Shown: positions 8,663 through 17,666, numbered from the stretch's first letter. The stretch is 64,000 bases of DNA from Flavobacterium lacus (GCF_003268815.1 NZ_QLSV01000006.1:62001-126000); one strand, 5' to 3'. A program made the numbers and translations. Notes: generated by a model from the letters alone, not told the origin.

Positions 8663-9613
8663 TTAATTCTGTACCAGCGAAAAATAATGCAGTTGTTGTT
8701 CAATTGTGCCAATTACTTTTCTGGAAAAACGTTCGTTAGTTAAATAAAAATCAATTCCGTTGGTTGTACTGATGGCTTCAATTTGATGAAAAGGTAATTT
8801 GAGTTTTATTTTTCGCTGATTAGCTTTTTCAAAATTAAAAGCGTTTAAATCAGTAATTAAATACATAAAAGGCTTCAGTTTTTTGTTGTGACCACAAAGA
8901 GCGATGAGGTTTTTCTCTTCTACAAAAGTAGCTCCGGTAATTAAGCCTTTTACTTTCAAGGTTATAATGTATTCTGCAACATAATTTCCAGGTGTTTTCG
9001 GCAAACGATACACAGTAGACTTTTTGTTTTTCCATTGTTTGGTAAACAAAATCAATTCATTTTCTGTGGCGATAAAAGCTTCGCAATCAAAGTCGGTTCT
9101 GTTGCTTTTTTGTTTGGAAAAATAAGTTTGTTCTGGGTAAGAAAAAGTTATCGTTTCTATTTTTGGATTATCAAATAAGGAATCTTTTGCAATTTTATAA
9201 ATGGTTAAATCACTTCGGTTTCCGCTCGCATTATTCCCAAAATCGCCCAAATAAAAATGGGTTTTGTCTTGTGTGAGTTCTTCCCAATCTTTGTTTTTAA
9301 CGCCGCTTAATTTTATCTTTTTTGTGATAGCACCCTTTTTATCCAATTGATAAAGATGTAAATCTGTGTCGTCATTATGTGTGTAAAGATGACTTTCCCA
9401 TTCCACCAAACCTGAAGTTTCGTTGAGCGTGTCGCTTAAAATAACAGAAGTAAATTTCTTTATTTTTAATCGTTTATAACAACAATGTCCATCATTTTCA
9501 ATTGCATTTGCATCGTAATTTCTAGCCAAAACATCTGTGCAACCCGATTGAGCTGAAGTTGTATTTTGGTAAATTATCCAAAAAATAATAATAATTAGTA
9601 ATTGAAATTTCAT
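8663..9613 (-). CDS. Secreted propeller-like protein with a GCTD...NYDANA motif
   Basis: The ATG at 9613 opens a 316-residue protein with a signal peptide (MKFQLLIIIIFWIIYQNTTSAQ). Just after cleavage is a GCTDVLARNYDANA...DGHC motif, a cysteine-bounded element common in exported Bacteroidota proteins. The rest alternates short beta-like segments with conserved DWEELTQD and YLGDFGNN and reads like a six-bladed propeller of unknown function that is widespread in Flavobacteriaceae. There is no enzyme motif I can name. A TTG at 9625 would add four residues but would spoil the leader. It is likely periplasmic or exported. Confidence 0.65.
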   Translation of the reverse strand: MKFQLLIIIIFWIIYQNTTSAQSGCTDVLARNYDANAIENDGHCCYKRLKIKKFTSVILSDTLNETSGLVEWESHLYTHNDDTDLHLYQLDKKGAITKKIKLSGVKNKDWEELTQDKTHFYLGDFGNNASGNRSDLTIYKIAKDSLFDNPKIETITFSYPEQTYFSKQKSNRTDFDCEAFIATENELILFTKQWKNKKSTVYRLPKTPGNYVAEYIITLKVKGLITGATFVEEKNLIALCGHNKKLKPFMYLITDLNAFNFEKANQRKIKLKLPFHQIEAISTTNGIDFYLTNERFSRKVIGTIEQQLHYFSLVQN

Positions 9614-9699
9614 CAAAAGTTGCAAAAATAAGTTTCAAAATTAGTGCAATTCGCATAATTCGTGGCGAAACCGAATAAACAAATTTATAGAAAATAAGC

Positions 9700-9731
9700 A
9701 AAAAAAAACGCCTACCAAAAGGCAGACGTTT
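9700..9731 (-). terminator. Terminator after rng
   Basis: On the minus strand AAACGTCTGCC pairs with GGTAGGCGTTT (two G-U pairs) around a TTTT loop, followed by a run of T. It starts four bases after the rng stop codon. Confidence 0.75.
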
Positions 9732-9735
9732 GTTT

Positions 9736-11280
9736 TTATTCTTTTATTACATTACCTTCTTTATCATAAAATTGGTATTGTAAAAACGTGTAAGCATCAC
9801 GAGGTATAATTTTCACCCATTTTTTATGTTCAAAAAACCATTTTGAACGTAATGATGGAAAACCTTTGGTTAGGTATGCGGCCACAAAAGGATGGGCATT
9901 AAGCACCAATTTTTTGTGATTTTTTAGTCGTTCAACATCGAGATTGATTTTGTCGATAACTTGAATTGGAGCGTCAATTTCTCCATTTTCGTTGTTAGGG
10001 TCTTCTTCTCTTGTTTTAATGTTAACTTCCGGTCTTACGCGTTGTCGCGTGATTTGGATTAATCCAAACTTACTTGGCGGTAAGATTTTGTGTTTTGCTT
10101 TGTCATCACTCATTTCCTCTCGCAAGAAATCAAAAAGGACTTTACGGTTTTCGGGATTTTGCATATCGATAAAATCGACAACAATAATTCCGCCCATGTC
10201 TCGCAAACGCAATTGTCTGGCAACTTCTGCTGCGGCAATCATGTTTACTTCTAAGGCTGTGTCTTCTTGATTTTGAGCTTTATTGGAACGATTTCCACTA
10301 TTCACATCGATGACATGAAGAGCTTCCGTGTGTTCAATAATCAAATAAGCTCCTTTACTCATCGATACCGTTTTGCCGAAAGAGGTTTTTATTTGTCTTT
10401 CGATATGGTATTTTTCAAAGATGGGTAACTCTTTTGATTGGTACAATTTGACAATGTTGACTTTTGAAGGATCAATTTCTTCAATTGATTCTTTGGTTTG
10501 CTCAAACAACTCTTCATCGTCTATATAAATTCCGGTAAAGGAATCATTAAACACGTCTCTCAGTATTGATGAAGCTCTGTTCATTTCACTTAATACTTTT
10601 GACGGATGATGAGCTGTTGGTAATTTTTTACACATGGCAGTCCATTTACTGAGTAAATTCTGCATGTCTTGGTCTAGTTCGGCTATTTTTTTGCCTTCTG
10701 CTACTGTGCGAACAATAACACCAAATCCTTTTGGTTTGATCGATTGTACAAGTTTCTTTAAACGGTCTTTTTCTTCTTTCGATTCTATTTTTTGAGAAAC
10801 AGAAACGCGGTCAGAAAAGGGAACCAGAACAATATATCTTCCTGCCAAGGAAAGCTCGGAGCTAATTCTTGGACCTTTGGTTGAAATAGGTTCTTTAACG
10901 ATTTGTACTAAAACCGACTGGTTGGCACTCAACACATCTGTGATGGTACCGTCTTTGTCGATTTCTTTTTCAAACTGAAAGTTTTTAAGGGAGAAATCTT
11001 TTTGTTTACCTGTGCTTACAAGTTTTGTGAATTTCAACATCGAAGATAAGTTGGGTCCTAGATCGTGGTAGTGTAAAAAGGCATCTTTTTCAAAGCCTAA
11101 ATTTACAAAAGCCGCATTAAGCCCCGGAACCGGTTTTCTGATTTTGGCAATAAAAATATCACCCACTTGAAAGCCGCTCTTTTGCTCCTCTTCTTTGTGT
11201 AATTCTACTAGTTTTCCATCTTTTAATAAGGCAAAATCTACAGCTTCAGAACCTGACCTGATGATCAATTCTTTATTCAC
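9736..11280 (-). CDS. rng: Ribonuclease G/E family endoribonuclease
   Basis: The 514-residue protein has the RNase E/G catalytic layout: an S1-like RNA-binding start (QVGDIFIAKIRKPVPGLNAAFV, cut by an inserted loop), the central catalytic region with HVIDVNSGNRSNK and the metal-binding aspartates in GGIIVVDFIDM. It lacks the long scaffold tail of E. coli RNase E, so it is RNase G-like. The family cleaves single-stranded AU-rich RNA in rRNA maturation and mRNA decay. Translation starts at GTG 11280. It lies downstream of HU and the 30-residue basic protein on the same strand, an arrangement I recall as usual in Flavobacteriaceae; a terminator follows directly. Confidence 0.92.
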   Translation of the reverse strand: MNKELIIRSGSEAVDFALLKDGKLVELHKEEEQKSGFQVGDIFIAKIRKPVPGLNAAFVNLGFEKDAFLHYHDLGPNLSSMLKFTKLVSTGKQKDFSLKNFQFEKEIDKDGTITDVLSANQSVLVQIVKEPISTKGPRISSELSLAGRYIVLVPFSDRVSVSQKIESKEEKDRLKKLVQSIKPKGFGVIVRTVAEGKKIAELDQDMQNLLSKWTAMCKKLPTAHHPSKVLSEMNRASSILRDVFNDSFTGIYIDDEELFEQTKESIEEIDPSKVNIVKLYQSKELPIFEKYHIERQIKTSFGKTVSMSKGAYLIIEHTEALHVIDVNSGNRSNKAQNQEDTALEVNMIAAAEVARQLRLRDMGGIIVVDFIDMQNPENRKVLFDFLREEMSDDKAKHKILPPSKFGLIQITRQRVRPEVNIKTREEDPNNENGEIDAPIQVIDKINLDVERLKNHKKLVLNAHPFVAAYLTKGFPSLRSKWFFEHKKWVKIIPRDAYTFLQYQFYDKEGNVIKE

Positions 11281-11299
11281 GGTGTAAATTTTTATCTAT

Positions 11300-11430
11300 A
11301 CCTTTTAGTTTGGTGATGGGTGATGGGTAATGGGTGATGGGTTGCGGATAATTAGTGAAAAAAGAATTGCAAAACACAATTAATTCAACTCCAATTACCT
11401 TTTACCAATTACCAATTGCCTTTTACCATC
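11300..11430. repeat. Low-complexity intergenic repeats
   Basis: Near 11311-11346 the 7-8-mer GTGATGGG is repeated about four times with small variations. Near 11390-11427 the strings ATTACC, TTTTACC and AATTACC recur in both orientations. No gene is visible. Similar scraps are common between Flavobacterium genes. Confidence 0.55.
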
Positions 11431-11544
11431 TTAAAAAACCGAATTGTACAGATGGATTAAACAATATTTTAAACAGGTAGTTTGTACCCGGTGAAACAGT
11501 TATTGTTTTTTACTGTTTCATTTCAAAGAACTTCTTGTAAAAGA

Positions 11545-11569
11545 AAAAAGTAGTTTAGAACTACTTTTT
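11545..11569 (-). terminator. Terminator overlapping the stop codon of the 30-residue gene
   Basis: A perfect 11-bp stem (AAAAAGTAGTT / AACTACTTTTT) with a 3-base loop. On the minus strand the TAG stop codon of the small basic protein (11563-11561) lies inside the left arm, and a T-rich tract follows. Confidence 0.75.
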
Positions 11570-11653
11570 CTTTTTGTGACGGTTAGCTCTCGCTCTTTTC
11601 TTACGTTTGTGCGTTGCTACCTTATGTCTTTTTCTCTTTTTTCCACTTGGCAT
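11561..11653 (-). CDS. 30-residue Lys/Arg-rich protein, ribosome-associated type
   Basis: An ATG at 11653 opens a frame of exactly 30 codons plus stop. The product starts MPSGKKRKRHKVATHKRKKR and ends in HKKKK; more than half of the residues are Lys, Arg or His. Very similar tiny proteins sit between HU and rng in many Flavobacteriaceae. The composition fits a ribosomal or rRNA-binding peptide of the Thx kind; I recall a small extra ribosomal protein (named bL38) in the Flavobacterium johnsoniae ribosome, and this may be it, but I cannot confirm that. The start is fixed by the lack of another in-frame start nearby. It is easily missed by gene callers. Confidence 0.8.
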   Translation of the reverse strand: MPSGKKRKRHKVATHKRKKRARANRHKKKK

Positions 11654-11683
11654 AGTGTGATCTTTTTGGTATTAATAAATGAG

Positions 11684-11977
11684 TTATACTGCTACTTCAG
11701 TGTTGGTTTTCACACCTTCTACAAATACTTTTGCAGGTTTGAATGCCGGAATGTTGTGAGCAGGAATTTTGATTGTTGTGTTTTTTGAAATGTTTCTTCC
11801 TGTTTTTTCAGCTCTTGTTTTGATGATAAAACTTCCAAAACCTCTTAGGTAAACATTGTCTCCAGTTTCTAATGAGTTTTTAACTTCTTCCATAAAAGAC
11901 TCTACTGTTGCTTGAACATCTCCTTTTTCAAGTCCTAATTTTTCTGAAATCTTCGCTACGATATCTGCTTTCGTCAT
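11684..11977 (-). CDS. HU-family DNA-binding protein
   Basis: This 97-residue protein is of usual HU length. It begins MTKADIVAKISEKLGLEKGD, has the dimerisation helices with NVYLRGFGSFIIKTR, and the DNA-contacting arm with GRNISKNTTIKIPAHNIPAFKPAK. HU proteins bend and compact DNA as dimers; whether this one is HU or IHF-like cannot be decided from sequence alone. The gene heads a minus-strand group with the 30-residue basic protein and rng. A typical Bacteroidota promoter lies upstream. Confidence 0.95.
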   Translation of the reverse strand: MTKADIVAKISEKLGLEKGDVQATVESFMEEVKNSLETGDNVYLRGFGSFIIKTRAEKTGRNISKNTTIKIPAHNIPAFKPAKVFVEGVKTNTEVAV

Positions 11978-12018
11978 TTTCTTGCGTATTTAATTTTATG
12001 TGTAAATTTTTGAGAGTG

Positions 12019-12050
12019 CAAATATACAAATTAAAAAAACAAATATTCAA
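12019..12050 (-). promoter_or_regulatory. Promoter upstream of HU
   Basis: On the minus strand TTG (12050-12048) and TATATTTG (12026-12019) are separated by 21 bp, matching the Bacteroidota -33/-7 pattern. It lies about 45 bases before the HU start codon. Confidence 0.55.
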
Positions 12051-12109
12051 GCATAATTGATTAAAATTTAATTACATAAACTTATACTTTTGTTAACCAA
12101 TTCAAATTT

Positions 12110-13147
12110 ATGACTTTTTCTAATCGGCTTATTCAATGGTATTTAGAAAACAAACGCGATTTACCATGGCGAAACACCACAAATCCTTACAAAATATGGC
12201 TCTCGGAAATCATTTTGCAACAAACGCGGGTGGCTCAAGGTTTACCTTATTATGAACGATTTATCGAAACTTTTCCAACCGTTTTTGATTTAGCAAATGC
12301 ATCTGAAGAACAAGTTTTGAAACTTTGGCAAGGATTAGGCTATTATTCAAGAGGGAGAAATTTGCATAAAACAGCACAAATTATTGTATTTGAACGAAAC
12401 GGAACATTTCCAAAAACGTATCTTGAGTTATTAACATTAAAAGGAATTGGAACTTACACGGCTGCCGCGATTGCCTCGTTTAGTCAAAAAGAAGTTGTTC
12501 CCGTTGTGGATGGAAATGTATTTCGGGTCTTGGCTCGTTATTTTGATGTGGAAACTGATATTTCATCGGCTACAGCCAAAAAAGAATTTACGGCTTTGGC
12601 CAATGAACTTATTGATAATAAGCAACCGGATTTGTTTAATCAAGCCTTGATGGAATTTGGAGCCTTGCAATGTGTTCCAAAAAGCCCAAATTGTTCGATG
12701 TGTGTTTTTAATGATAGTTGTGCGGCATTACAAAAGAATAAAGTGGCTTTGCTTCCTGTAAAATTAAAAAAAACGAAAGTAACCGAACGCTTTTTTAATT
12801 ATTTGGTTTTTGAAGACGATAAAAGTCATTCCCTAATTCAACAAAGAACTGCAAAAGGAATTTGGCATAATTTATATGAATTTCCGTTGATTGAATCGGA
12901 ACATGAACTCAATGAAAAAGAATTAACTAGACAAGTTTCTATCGCCTCTTTTCTTACAAATAAATTAATTTCCATTAAAGCCTATGATGAAAAAAGTGTT
13001 GTACACATCTTATCACATCAACGACTGAAAATCAGGTTTTGGGAACTAAAAGTGGAAGGAAAAATTGAAAAAGGAATCTCCAAAGATGCCCTTAGAGCAC
13101 TTCCATTCCCAATTGTAATTTTTAATTTTATTGAAAAGAATTTCTAA
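12110..13147 (+). CDS. mutY: A/G-specific adenine glycosylase
   Basis: Base-excision repair enzyme that removes adenine mispaired with 8-oxoguanine. The 345 residues are of normal length. Visible landmarks are the catalytic Glu33 in LSEIILQQT, the helix-hairpin-helix LKGIGTYTAAAI with downstream catalytic Asp134 in VVDGNVFRVLA, and the four cysteines of the [4Fe-4S] cluster, Cys188, Cys195, Cys198 and Cys204 (CX6CX2CX5C). The C-terminal third resembles the NUDIX-like 8-oxoG recognition domain. It starts a plus-strand group mutY-ssb-gldE-gldD, an order I recall as conserved in Flavobacterium. Confidence 0.96.
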   Translation: MTFSNRLIQWYLENKRDLPWRNTTNPYKIWLSEIILQQTRVAQGLPYYERFIETFPTVFDLANASEEQVLKLWQGLGYYSRGRNLHKTAQIIVFERNGTFPKTYLELLTLKGIGTYTAAAIASFSQKEVVPVVDGNVFRVLARYFDVETDISSATAKKEFTALANELIDNKQPDLFNQALMEFGALQCVPKSPNCSMCVFNDSCAALQKNKVALLPVKLKKTKVTERFFNYLVFEDDKSHSLIQQRTAKGIWHNLYEFPLIESEHELNEKELTRQVSIASFLTNKLISIKAYDEKSVVHILSHQRLKIRFWELKVEGKIEKGISKDALRALPFPIVIFNFIEKNF

Positions 13148-13201
13148 ACTGTTATTAAATTTGTAACTTTGATATAATCCAAAAAACAACTCAAGAATAT
13201 T

Positions 13202-13639
13202 ATGAATGGAACTTTAAATAAAGTGATGTTAATAGGTCACTTAGGCGACGACGTAAAAATGCACTATTTTGATGGTGGAAATTGCATTGGCAGATTTCCA
13301 TTGGCAACCAACGAAGTTTATATCAACAAAACAACCAACGAAAAATTAACTTCAACGGAATGGCATAATTTGGTGGTGCGAAACAAAGCTGCTGAAATTT
13401 GCGAAAAATACCTTTCAAAAGGAGATAAAATTTATGTGGAAGGAAGGATTAAGTCCAGACAATGGCAGGCCGAAGACGGTCAGACCAAATACACTACTGA
13501 AATTCAAGTCACTGAGTTTACTTTTTTAACAACTAAAAAAGAAACGGAATTGAATAAACAAAATCAGGATTCAAATAAAAACACTAATTTTGACAACCAA
13601 AGCGGAAGAAATTCAGACAATGATGACCTGCCGTATTAA
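13202..13639 (+). CDS. ssb: Single-stranded DNA-binding protein
   Basis: The 145-residue protein has an N-terminal OB fold (about residues 1-110, starting MNGTLNKVMLIGHLGDDVKM), with the STEWHNLVVRNKAAE and GDKIYVEGRI signatures of SSB. A flexible Asn/Gln-rich linker follows. The acidic tip ends DNDDLPY, where the family norm is DDLPF; Tyr for Phe at the last position is a conservative change in the tail that recruits partner proteins. It lies 54 bases after mutY and 22 bases before gldE. Confidence 0.95.
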   Translation: MNGTLNKVMLIGHLGDDVKMHYFDGGNCIGRFPLATNEVYINKTTNEKLTSTEWHNLVVRNKAAEICEKYLSKGDKIYVEGRIKSRQWQAEDGQTKYTTEIQVTEFTFLTTKKETELNKQNQDSNKNTNFDNQSGRNSDNDDLPY

Positions 13640-13661
13640 TGTTTAACCAATTTTTAAAAAT

Positions 13662-14957
13662 TTGGACGCAGACCCCGCGAGTTTTCTGGAATTAGTCAAT
13701 ACAAGTTTACTCTTTGGAGTAATTAGTATTATTGTTTTATTGTTTTTTTCTGCAATGGTTTCCGGTTCGGAAGTGGCTCTTTTCTCGCTTTCTCAAAAAA
13801 ACATTGAGGAAGCCATTGAGCAAAATGAAACCAAGGGAAACTTAATTTCCGACTTATTAAAAAGACCTAAAAAATTGTTGGCTACCTTATTGATAGTCAA
13901 CAATTTTATTAATATTGGCATAGTAATCATCTTTTCGTTTATCAAAAATGATTTGTTGGGAACTATTTATCCCGATTGGTTGCAGTTTACTATTGAAGTT
14001 GGTGTGGTTACCTTTTTAATCTTACTCTTCGGTGAAATTTTACCCAAAGTATATGCCAATCGAAACAATATCAAATTCGCCAAAATGGTGGCACGGCCGA
14101 TTCATATTCTCAATGTGCTTTTGTCGCCCATCAACATGCCGATGCGAGCCGTAACCATTTATTTTGAAAATAAATTAGGCAAACAAAAGACAAATATTTC
14201 CGTTAATCAATTGTCGCAGGCGTTGGAATTAACTTCTTCGGAAGACACCACTGACGAAGAACAAAAAATTCTGGAAGGCATTGTTTCCTTTGGAAATACC
14301 GATACGAGTCAGGTGATGAGTCCGCGAATTGATGTCTTTGCTCTTGAAATTGATGAATCGTTTAAAGAAATTTTACCTAAAATTTTAGACAAAGGTTATT
14401 CCAGAATTCCTGTGTACCGAGACAATATTGATCAGGTGGAAGGCGTTTTGTATGTCAAAGATTTGTTGCCACACATTGACAAAACCGATTTTAATTGGAT
14501 AACCTTACTACGGGATCCGTTTTTTGTGCCTGAAAATAAAAAGTTAGACAATTTATTGAAAGATTTTCAAGGGATGAAAAACCATTTGGCCATTGTGGTG
14601 GATGAATATGGCGGCACATCCGGAGTGATAACTTTAGAAGATATTATCGAAGAAATTGTGGGCGATATCAGCGATGAATTTGACGATGAGAACATCAACT
14701 ATTCACAAATAGACGACAAGAATTTTTTATTTGAAGGGAAAATAAACCTGAAAGATTTTTACAGAATTGTAGATGTTGATGAAGATTTATTTGAAGATAA
14801 AAAAGGTGAAGCTGAAACCTTAGCCGGATTTATTTTAGAAATTATCGGAACATTTCCTAAAAAAGGACAAAAAATCAGTTTTGATATATGTTTGTTTACC
14901 ATTGAATCGGTAGACAAAAAACGAGTAAAACAAATTAAAGTTACTTTAGATGCGTAA
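13662..14957 (+). CDS. gldE: GldE, gliding-motility-associated CBS/CorC-type membrane protein
   Basis: The protein has 431 residues: an N-terminal CNNM/DUF21 membrane domain with about four hydrophobic segments (residues 15-150), two CBS motifs (PRIDVFALEID and HLAIVVDEYGGTSGVITLEDI), and a C-terminal CorC_HlyC domain. GldE is known in F. johnsoniae as a partner of GldD needed for gliding. I use the TTG at 13662 because no in-frame ATG precedes it and the product MDADPASFLELVNT matches the expected N-terminus. It overlaps gldD by 8 bases, so the two are almost certainly co-translated. Confidence 0.93.
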   Translation: MDADPASFLELVNTSLLFGVISIIVLLFFSAMVSGSEVALFSLSQKNIEEAIEQNETKGNLISDLLKRPKKLLATLLIVNNFINIGIVIIFSFIKNDLLGTIYPDWLQFTIEVGVVTFLILLFGEILPKVYANRNNIKFAKMVARPIHILNVLLSPINMPMRAVTIYFENKLGKQKTNISVNQLSQALELTSSEDTTDEEQKILEGIVSFGNTDTSQVMSPRIDVFALEIDESFKEILPKILDKGYSRIPVYRDNIDQVEGVLYVKDLLPHIDKTDFNWITLLRDPFFVPENKKLDNLLKDFQGMKNHLAIVVDEYGGTSGVITLEDIIEEIVGDISDEFDDENINYSQIDDKNFLFEGKINLKDFYRIVDVDEDLFEDKKGEAETLAGFILEIIGTFPKKGQKISFDICLFTIESVDKKRVKQIKVTLDA

Positions 14958-15513
14958 ATCGATTGTATATTTCGGGTTGCTATTTTCTTTTTCATTGGTG
15001 ATAGGGTGCAAAGAGGATGTTTTGCCAAAACCTTCTGCTCAATTGCGATTGGATTATGAAATGGCCAATTACATGCAGTTTGATAGTCCGTGTGATTTTA
15101 ACTTTGATCATAACACTGCTACGAAAGTGAATGTGAAAGACAATTGCGATGTCACGATTCAGTACCCAAAAATGAAAGCTACGGTTTATCTCACGTATCG
15201 AAAAGTGGATAACAACATTGATGAGTTATTGAAAGAGGCACAAAAACTCACCTACGAGCATGTGATTAAAGCCGATGACATTGTGGAAACGCCTTTTATC
15301 AACACGAAAGATAAAGTCTACGGCATGTTTTATCAAGTAGGAGGAAATGCCGCTACTAATACGCAATTTTACTTAACCGACAGCATTCAACACTTTGTAA
15401 ATGGCTCGGTTTATTTTTATGCCAAACCTAATTTTGATTCCATCATGCCGGCGGCAAGTTACATTAAGGATGATATGCAAACGCTGATGGAGACGATGCG
15501 GTGGAAGAAATGA
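14950..15513 (+). CDS. gldD: GldD, gliding-motility lipoprotein
   Basis: This 187-residue protein has a lipoprotein signal peptide with lipidation at Cys20 (SLVIGC). The body contains the conserved segments PSAQLRLDYE, YPKMKATVYLTY and VYGMFYQVGGNAA expected for GldD. The protein is part of the gliding and T9SS-linked gene set in Flavobacterium, and gldD mutants are non-motile; the molecular role is not defined. It overlaps the end of gldE by 8 bases and closes the mutY-ssb-gldE-gldD group. Confidence 0.94.
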   Translation: MRKSIVYFGLLFSFSLVIGCKEDVLPKPSAQLRLDYEMANYMQFDSPCDFNFDHNTATKVNVKDNCDVTIQYPKMKATVYLTYRKVDNNIDELLKEAQKLTYEHVIKADDIVETPFINTKDKVYGMFYQVGGNAATNTQFYLTDSIQHFVNGSVYFYAKPNFDSIMPAASYIKDDMQTLMETMRWKK

Positions 15514-15666
15514 TGTTGTGATTGGTTGATGTCCATTACATTGTAAATTCTATAGACATTCGGCCTTTTTGTAGCGGGTTGAATTTTATGTAGAAAGCTG
15601 CAGCTGGAACATCTACTCTTACTTTTGAAAAAAAAATCAACTTTAGATTATTGAAGATAGTAATAA

Positions 15667-16389
15667 ATGAAAAAAATTAGCTACCTGTTTTATTTAAGTT
15701 TTTTATCGCTTTCAGCACAAATAAACTTAGATGTTATATATCGAGTAGAGTTCGTTTTTGAAGAAAAAGAGATGAAAAACGATTATGTTTCTCCATTGAT
15801 TGAAATGGCAAAAGAAGCGGAAAAGCAGATGAAATTTACATTGAATTATTCAGATGGAAGATCAAAGTTTTATAAAAACAATCAAGGTATAAAGAGTGAA
15901 GGTTTAGAAATAGCATCTGTTTTTGCAGATGCGGATAATATATTTTATTCGGATTTTAAAACTAAAGAAAACTATACTGAGATTTCACAAAATGATATGT
16001 TTAAAAAGAATGAATTTATCGTAAAGGATGAAACTGTAACAAATTGGACCATCGTTGATAGTGTCAAAGTAATCGGTGACTTAAAATGTAATTATGCTTT
16101 TACTATTCTCAATAAAGATAACATAGGAACAAACAAAGATGTTCTTGTTGAAGCTTGGTTTACCCCGGAATTACCTGTTTCAGCAGGGCCAAAAGGATTT
16201 GGTAATTTACCTGGTTTAATCATACAGCTAAAAGTTAATAAAACAGTATTTATTGCAGAAAAAATTGATGAATTAACAAAAAAACGCACTATTCTTTTAC
16301 CTGAAAAAGGCGAAATAATAACGAATGAAAAATACTTGTCGATTTTACGCGAAAGAACATTAAAAATTCAATCTAGTCGAAGAGAATAA
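15667..16389 (+). CDS. GLPGLI family protein (copy 1)
   Basis: A 240-residue protein with a short signal peptide ending in LSLSAQ. The family signature is AWFTPELPVSAGPKGFGNLPGLI, in two pieces: residues about 162-173 and 174-184. A single conserved cysteine occurs earlier in DLKCNYAF. GLPGLI proteins (TIGR01200) are exported proteins of unknown function found in Bacteroidota, often several in a row beside outer-membrane receptors. This copy is of the one-cysteine kind: the position after AWF is Thr, where copies 3 to 6 have Cys. It is the first of six paralogues and sits 153 bases after gldD. Confidence 0.9.
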   Translation: MKKISYLFYLSFLSLSAQINLDVIYRVEFVFEEKEMKNDYVSPLIEMAKEAEKQMKFTLNYSDGRSKFYKNNQGIKSEGLEIASVFADADNIFYSDFKTKENYTEISQNDMFKKNEFIVKDETVTNWTIVDSVKVIGDLKCNYAFTILNKDNIGTNKDVLVEAWFTPELPVSAGPKGFGNLPGLIIQLKVNKTVFIAEKIDELTKKRTILLPEKGEIITNEKYLSILRERTLKIQSSRRE

Positions 16390-16458
16390 TAAAAATATGT
16401 TTCTTACGATTATATATTAAAATAGAAACATTACAATCGTGTATTTTAGCCAAAAACC

Positions 16459-17148
16459 ATGAATTATTATTATATAGTATTAGTGTCAATTTTCTCATTA
16501 TCAAATGTATTTTCTCAAAGTAAATCAGGTTTTGTAGAATACAAAGTAGTATTTGGTTCCGATGAAATTTTGGAAACATTAGATAAGAAAATGGTCGAGG
16601 AATTTAAGAATGAGACAGAGGCGGAACAGTATTTATTAGAATTCAATGAAAAAGAATATGTCTTTTATCTAAAAGATAAGATGACAATTGATTCAAAAAA
16701 AAGTTCAAAAAAAACGTTCTATTACAAAGAAAAGGATTCACTTTATAGTATAAGACCGGTAGAAGATGATACTTTTGGAAAGTTTATGGTAAAAGAACAA
16801 AAAAACACGAATTGGGAATTACATAATGAAACCAAAATGATAGGTGAATTTTTATGCTACAAAGCCACTTCTTATTATATTGCCGACAGAGGAGCGTATG
16901 GCGTTTTTAAATTTCCAATCATAGCTTGGTATACGCCACAAATACCATTATCATACGGGCCATTAACCTATGGTGGATTACCGGGTATGATTTTAGAATT
17001 GCAAGAACGAAATATAACTTACGGAGCAACGATAATTAAGTTTACATCTTTAGGAACTACTTCAAGATTAGCAAAACCTAATCGAAAAGATAAGATGATA
17101 ACTTTGGAAGAGTATCATAAAATGATTCAAGCGTATTATAAAAAGTAA
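16459..17148 (+). CDS. GLPGLI family protein (copy 2)
   Basis: 229 residues with a signal peptide (cleavage after SNVFSQ). The signature is AWYTPQIPLSYGPLTYGG followed by LPGMI, with Met in place of Leu. The earlier conserved cysteine is in FLCYKATS. As in copy 1 the residue after AWY is Thr, so the second cysteine is absent. It is 69 bases from copy 1, with an inverted-repeat-rich gap (ATGTTTC / GAAACAT, 16398-16431) that may hold a separate promoter or RNA hairpin. Function unknown; secretion to the periplasm or outer membrane is inferred. Confidence 0.9.
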   Translation: MNYYYIVLVSIFSLSNVFSQSKSGFVEYKVVFGSDEILETLDKKMVEEFKNETEAEQYLLEFNEKEYVFYLKDKMTIDSKKSSKKTFYYKEKDSLYSIRPVEDDTFGKFMVKEQKNTNWELHNETKMIGEFLCYKATSYYIADRGAYGVFKFPIIAWYTPQIPLSYGPLTYGGLPGMILELQERNITYGATIIKFTSLGTTSRLAKPNRKDKMITLEEYHKMIQAYYKK

Positions 17149-17197
17149 AAAAACTGTTTATTCATTAAAAAGATTATTGTTTTTTTATATTTTAAAA

Positions 17198-17341
17198 AAC
17201 CCTTAACATATTCTGTATAAAAAGTGCCTTTCTTGTTAGTGAAAAGTTAAATTAGTTAGAAAAATTTTTGATTGCGATTTTTCTTTTTGCAATTTTATCA
17301 TTGTTAAGTAAAATAGTTGGTTTAACGCTAAATTCAGAAAA
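17198..17341 (+). repeat. Leader repeat, copy A (pairs with 20201-20345)
   Basis: About 145 bases upstream of the broken small gene are clearly homologous to the bases upstream of the intact small gene; the strings CCCTTAACATATTCTGTATA, AAAAGTGCCTTTCTTGTTA and AGAAAAATTTTTGATT are shared. The offset between copies is about 3,003 bases. The leader therefore duplicated together with the gene it controls. Confidence 0.85.
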
Positions 17342-17652
17342 ATGAAATCGAAGATTCACGAACACCTAAAAACAAAAAAATCTCGTAAGTAAAAATTTAT
17401 GATTAGTGCTATCGCGATGATGGCATTTTCGGAGAGTAGTTTGGGGAATACTATTCAAGTTAATAAACTTTTAGTTGAAAATGTTCACGTTCTTTAAAAT
17501 TAGGAGTCATTGTAAATAATCACGAAACTTGCTATAATGAGCGAGTTACAGCTTATAATAATGCAATACAAGGAGGTGCAACTCATGAGCAAGCTTCAGC
17601 AATTGGATATCAAACTTATTTTAGTTGTATGAGAAACACATCACTAGATTAA
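17342..17652 (+). pseudogene. Broken copy of the small two-Cys secreted protein
   Basis: The ATG at 17342 aligns with the intact gene at 20346, but about 45 extra bases bring an early stop after 16 codons. Homology resumes at 17392: a frame from ATG 17399 gives MISAIAMMAFSESSLGN, matching the intact leader MFSAFAIMAFSVGSMAN, and ends at 17497. A +1 shift is then needed to continue into VNNHETCYNERVTAYNNAIQ and on to a stop at 17650-17652 (NTSLD, compare NTSID). The two cysteines keep the same 31-residue spacing as in the intact protein. Two independent lesions make it a pseudogene rather than a programmed frameshift. Confidence 0.75.
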
Positions 17653-17666
17653 ATTAATAAGCAATA

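Noticed and set aside
17399..17652. Programmed +1 frameshift joining the two halves of the small protein
   Set aside because: The normal start is also destroyed by an insertion at 17345-17391, no slippery site is visible, and the intact sibling needs no shift. Decay is simpler.
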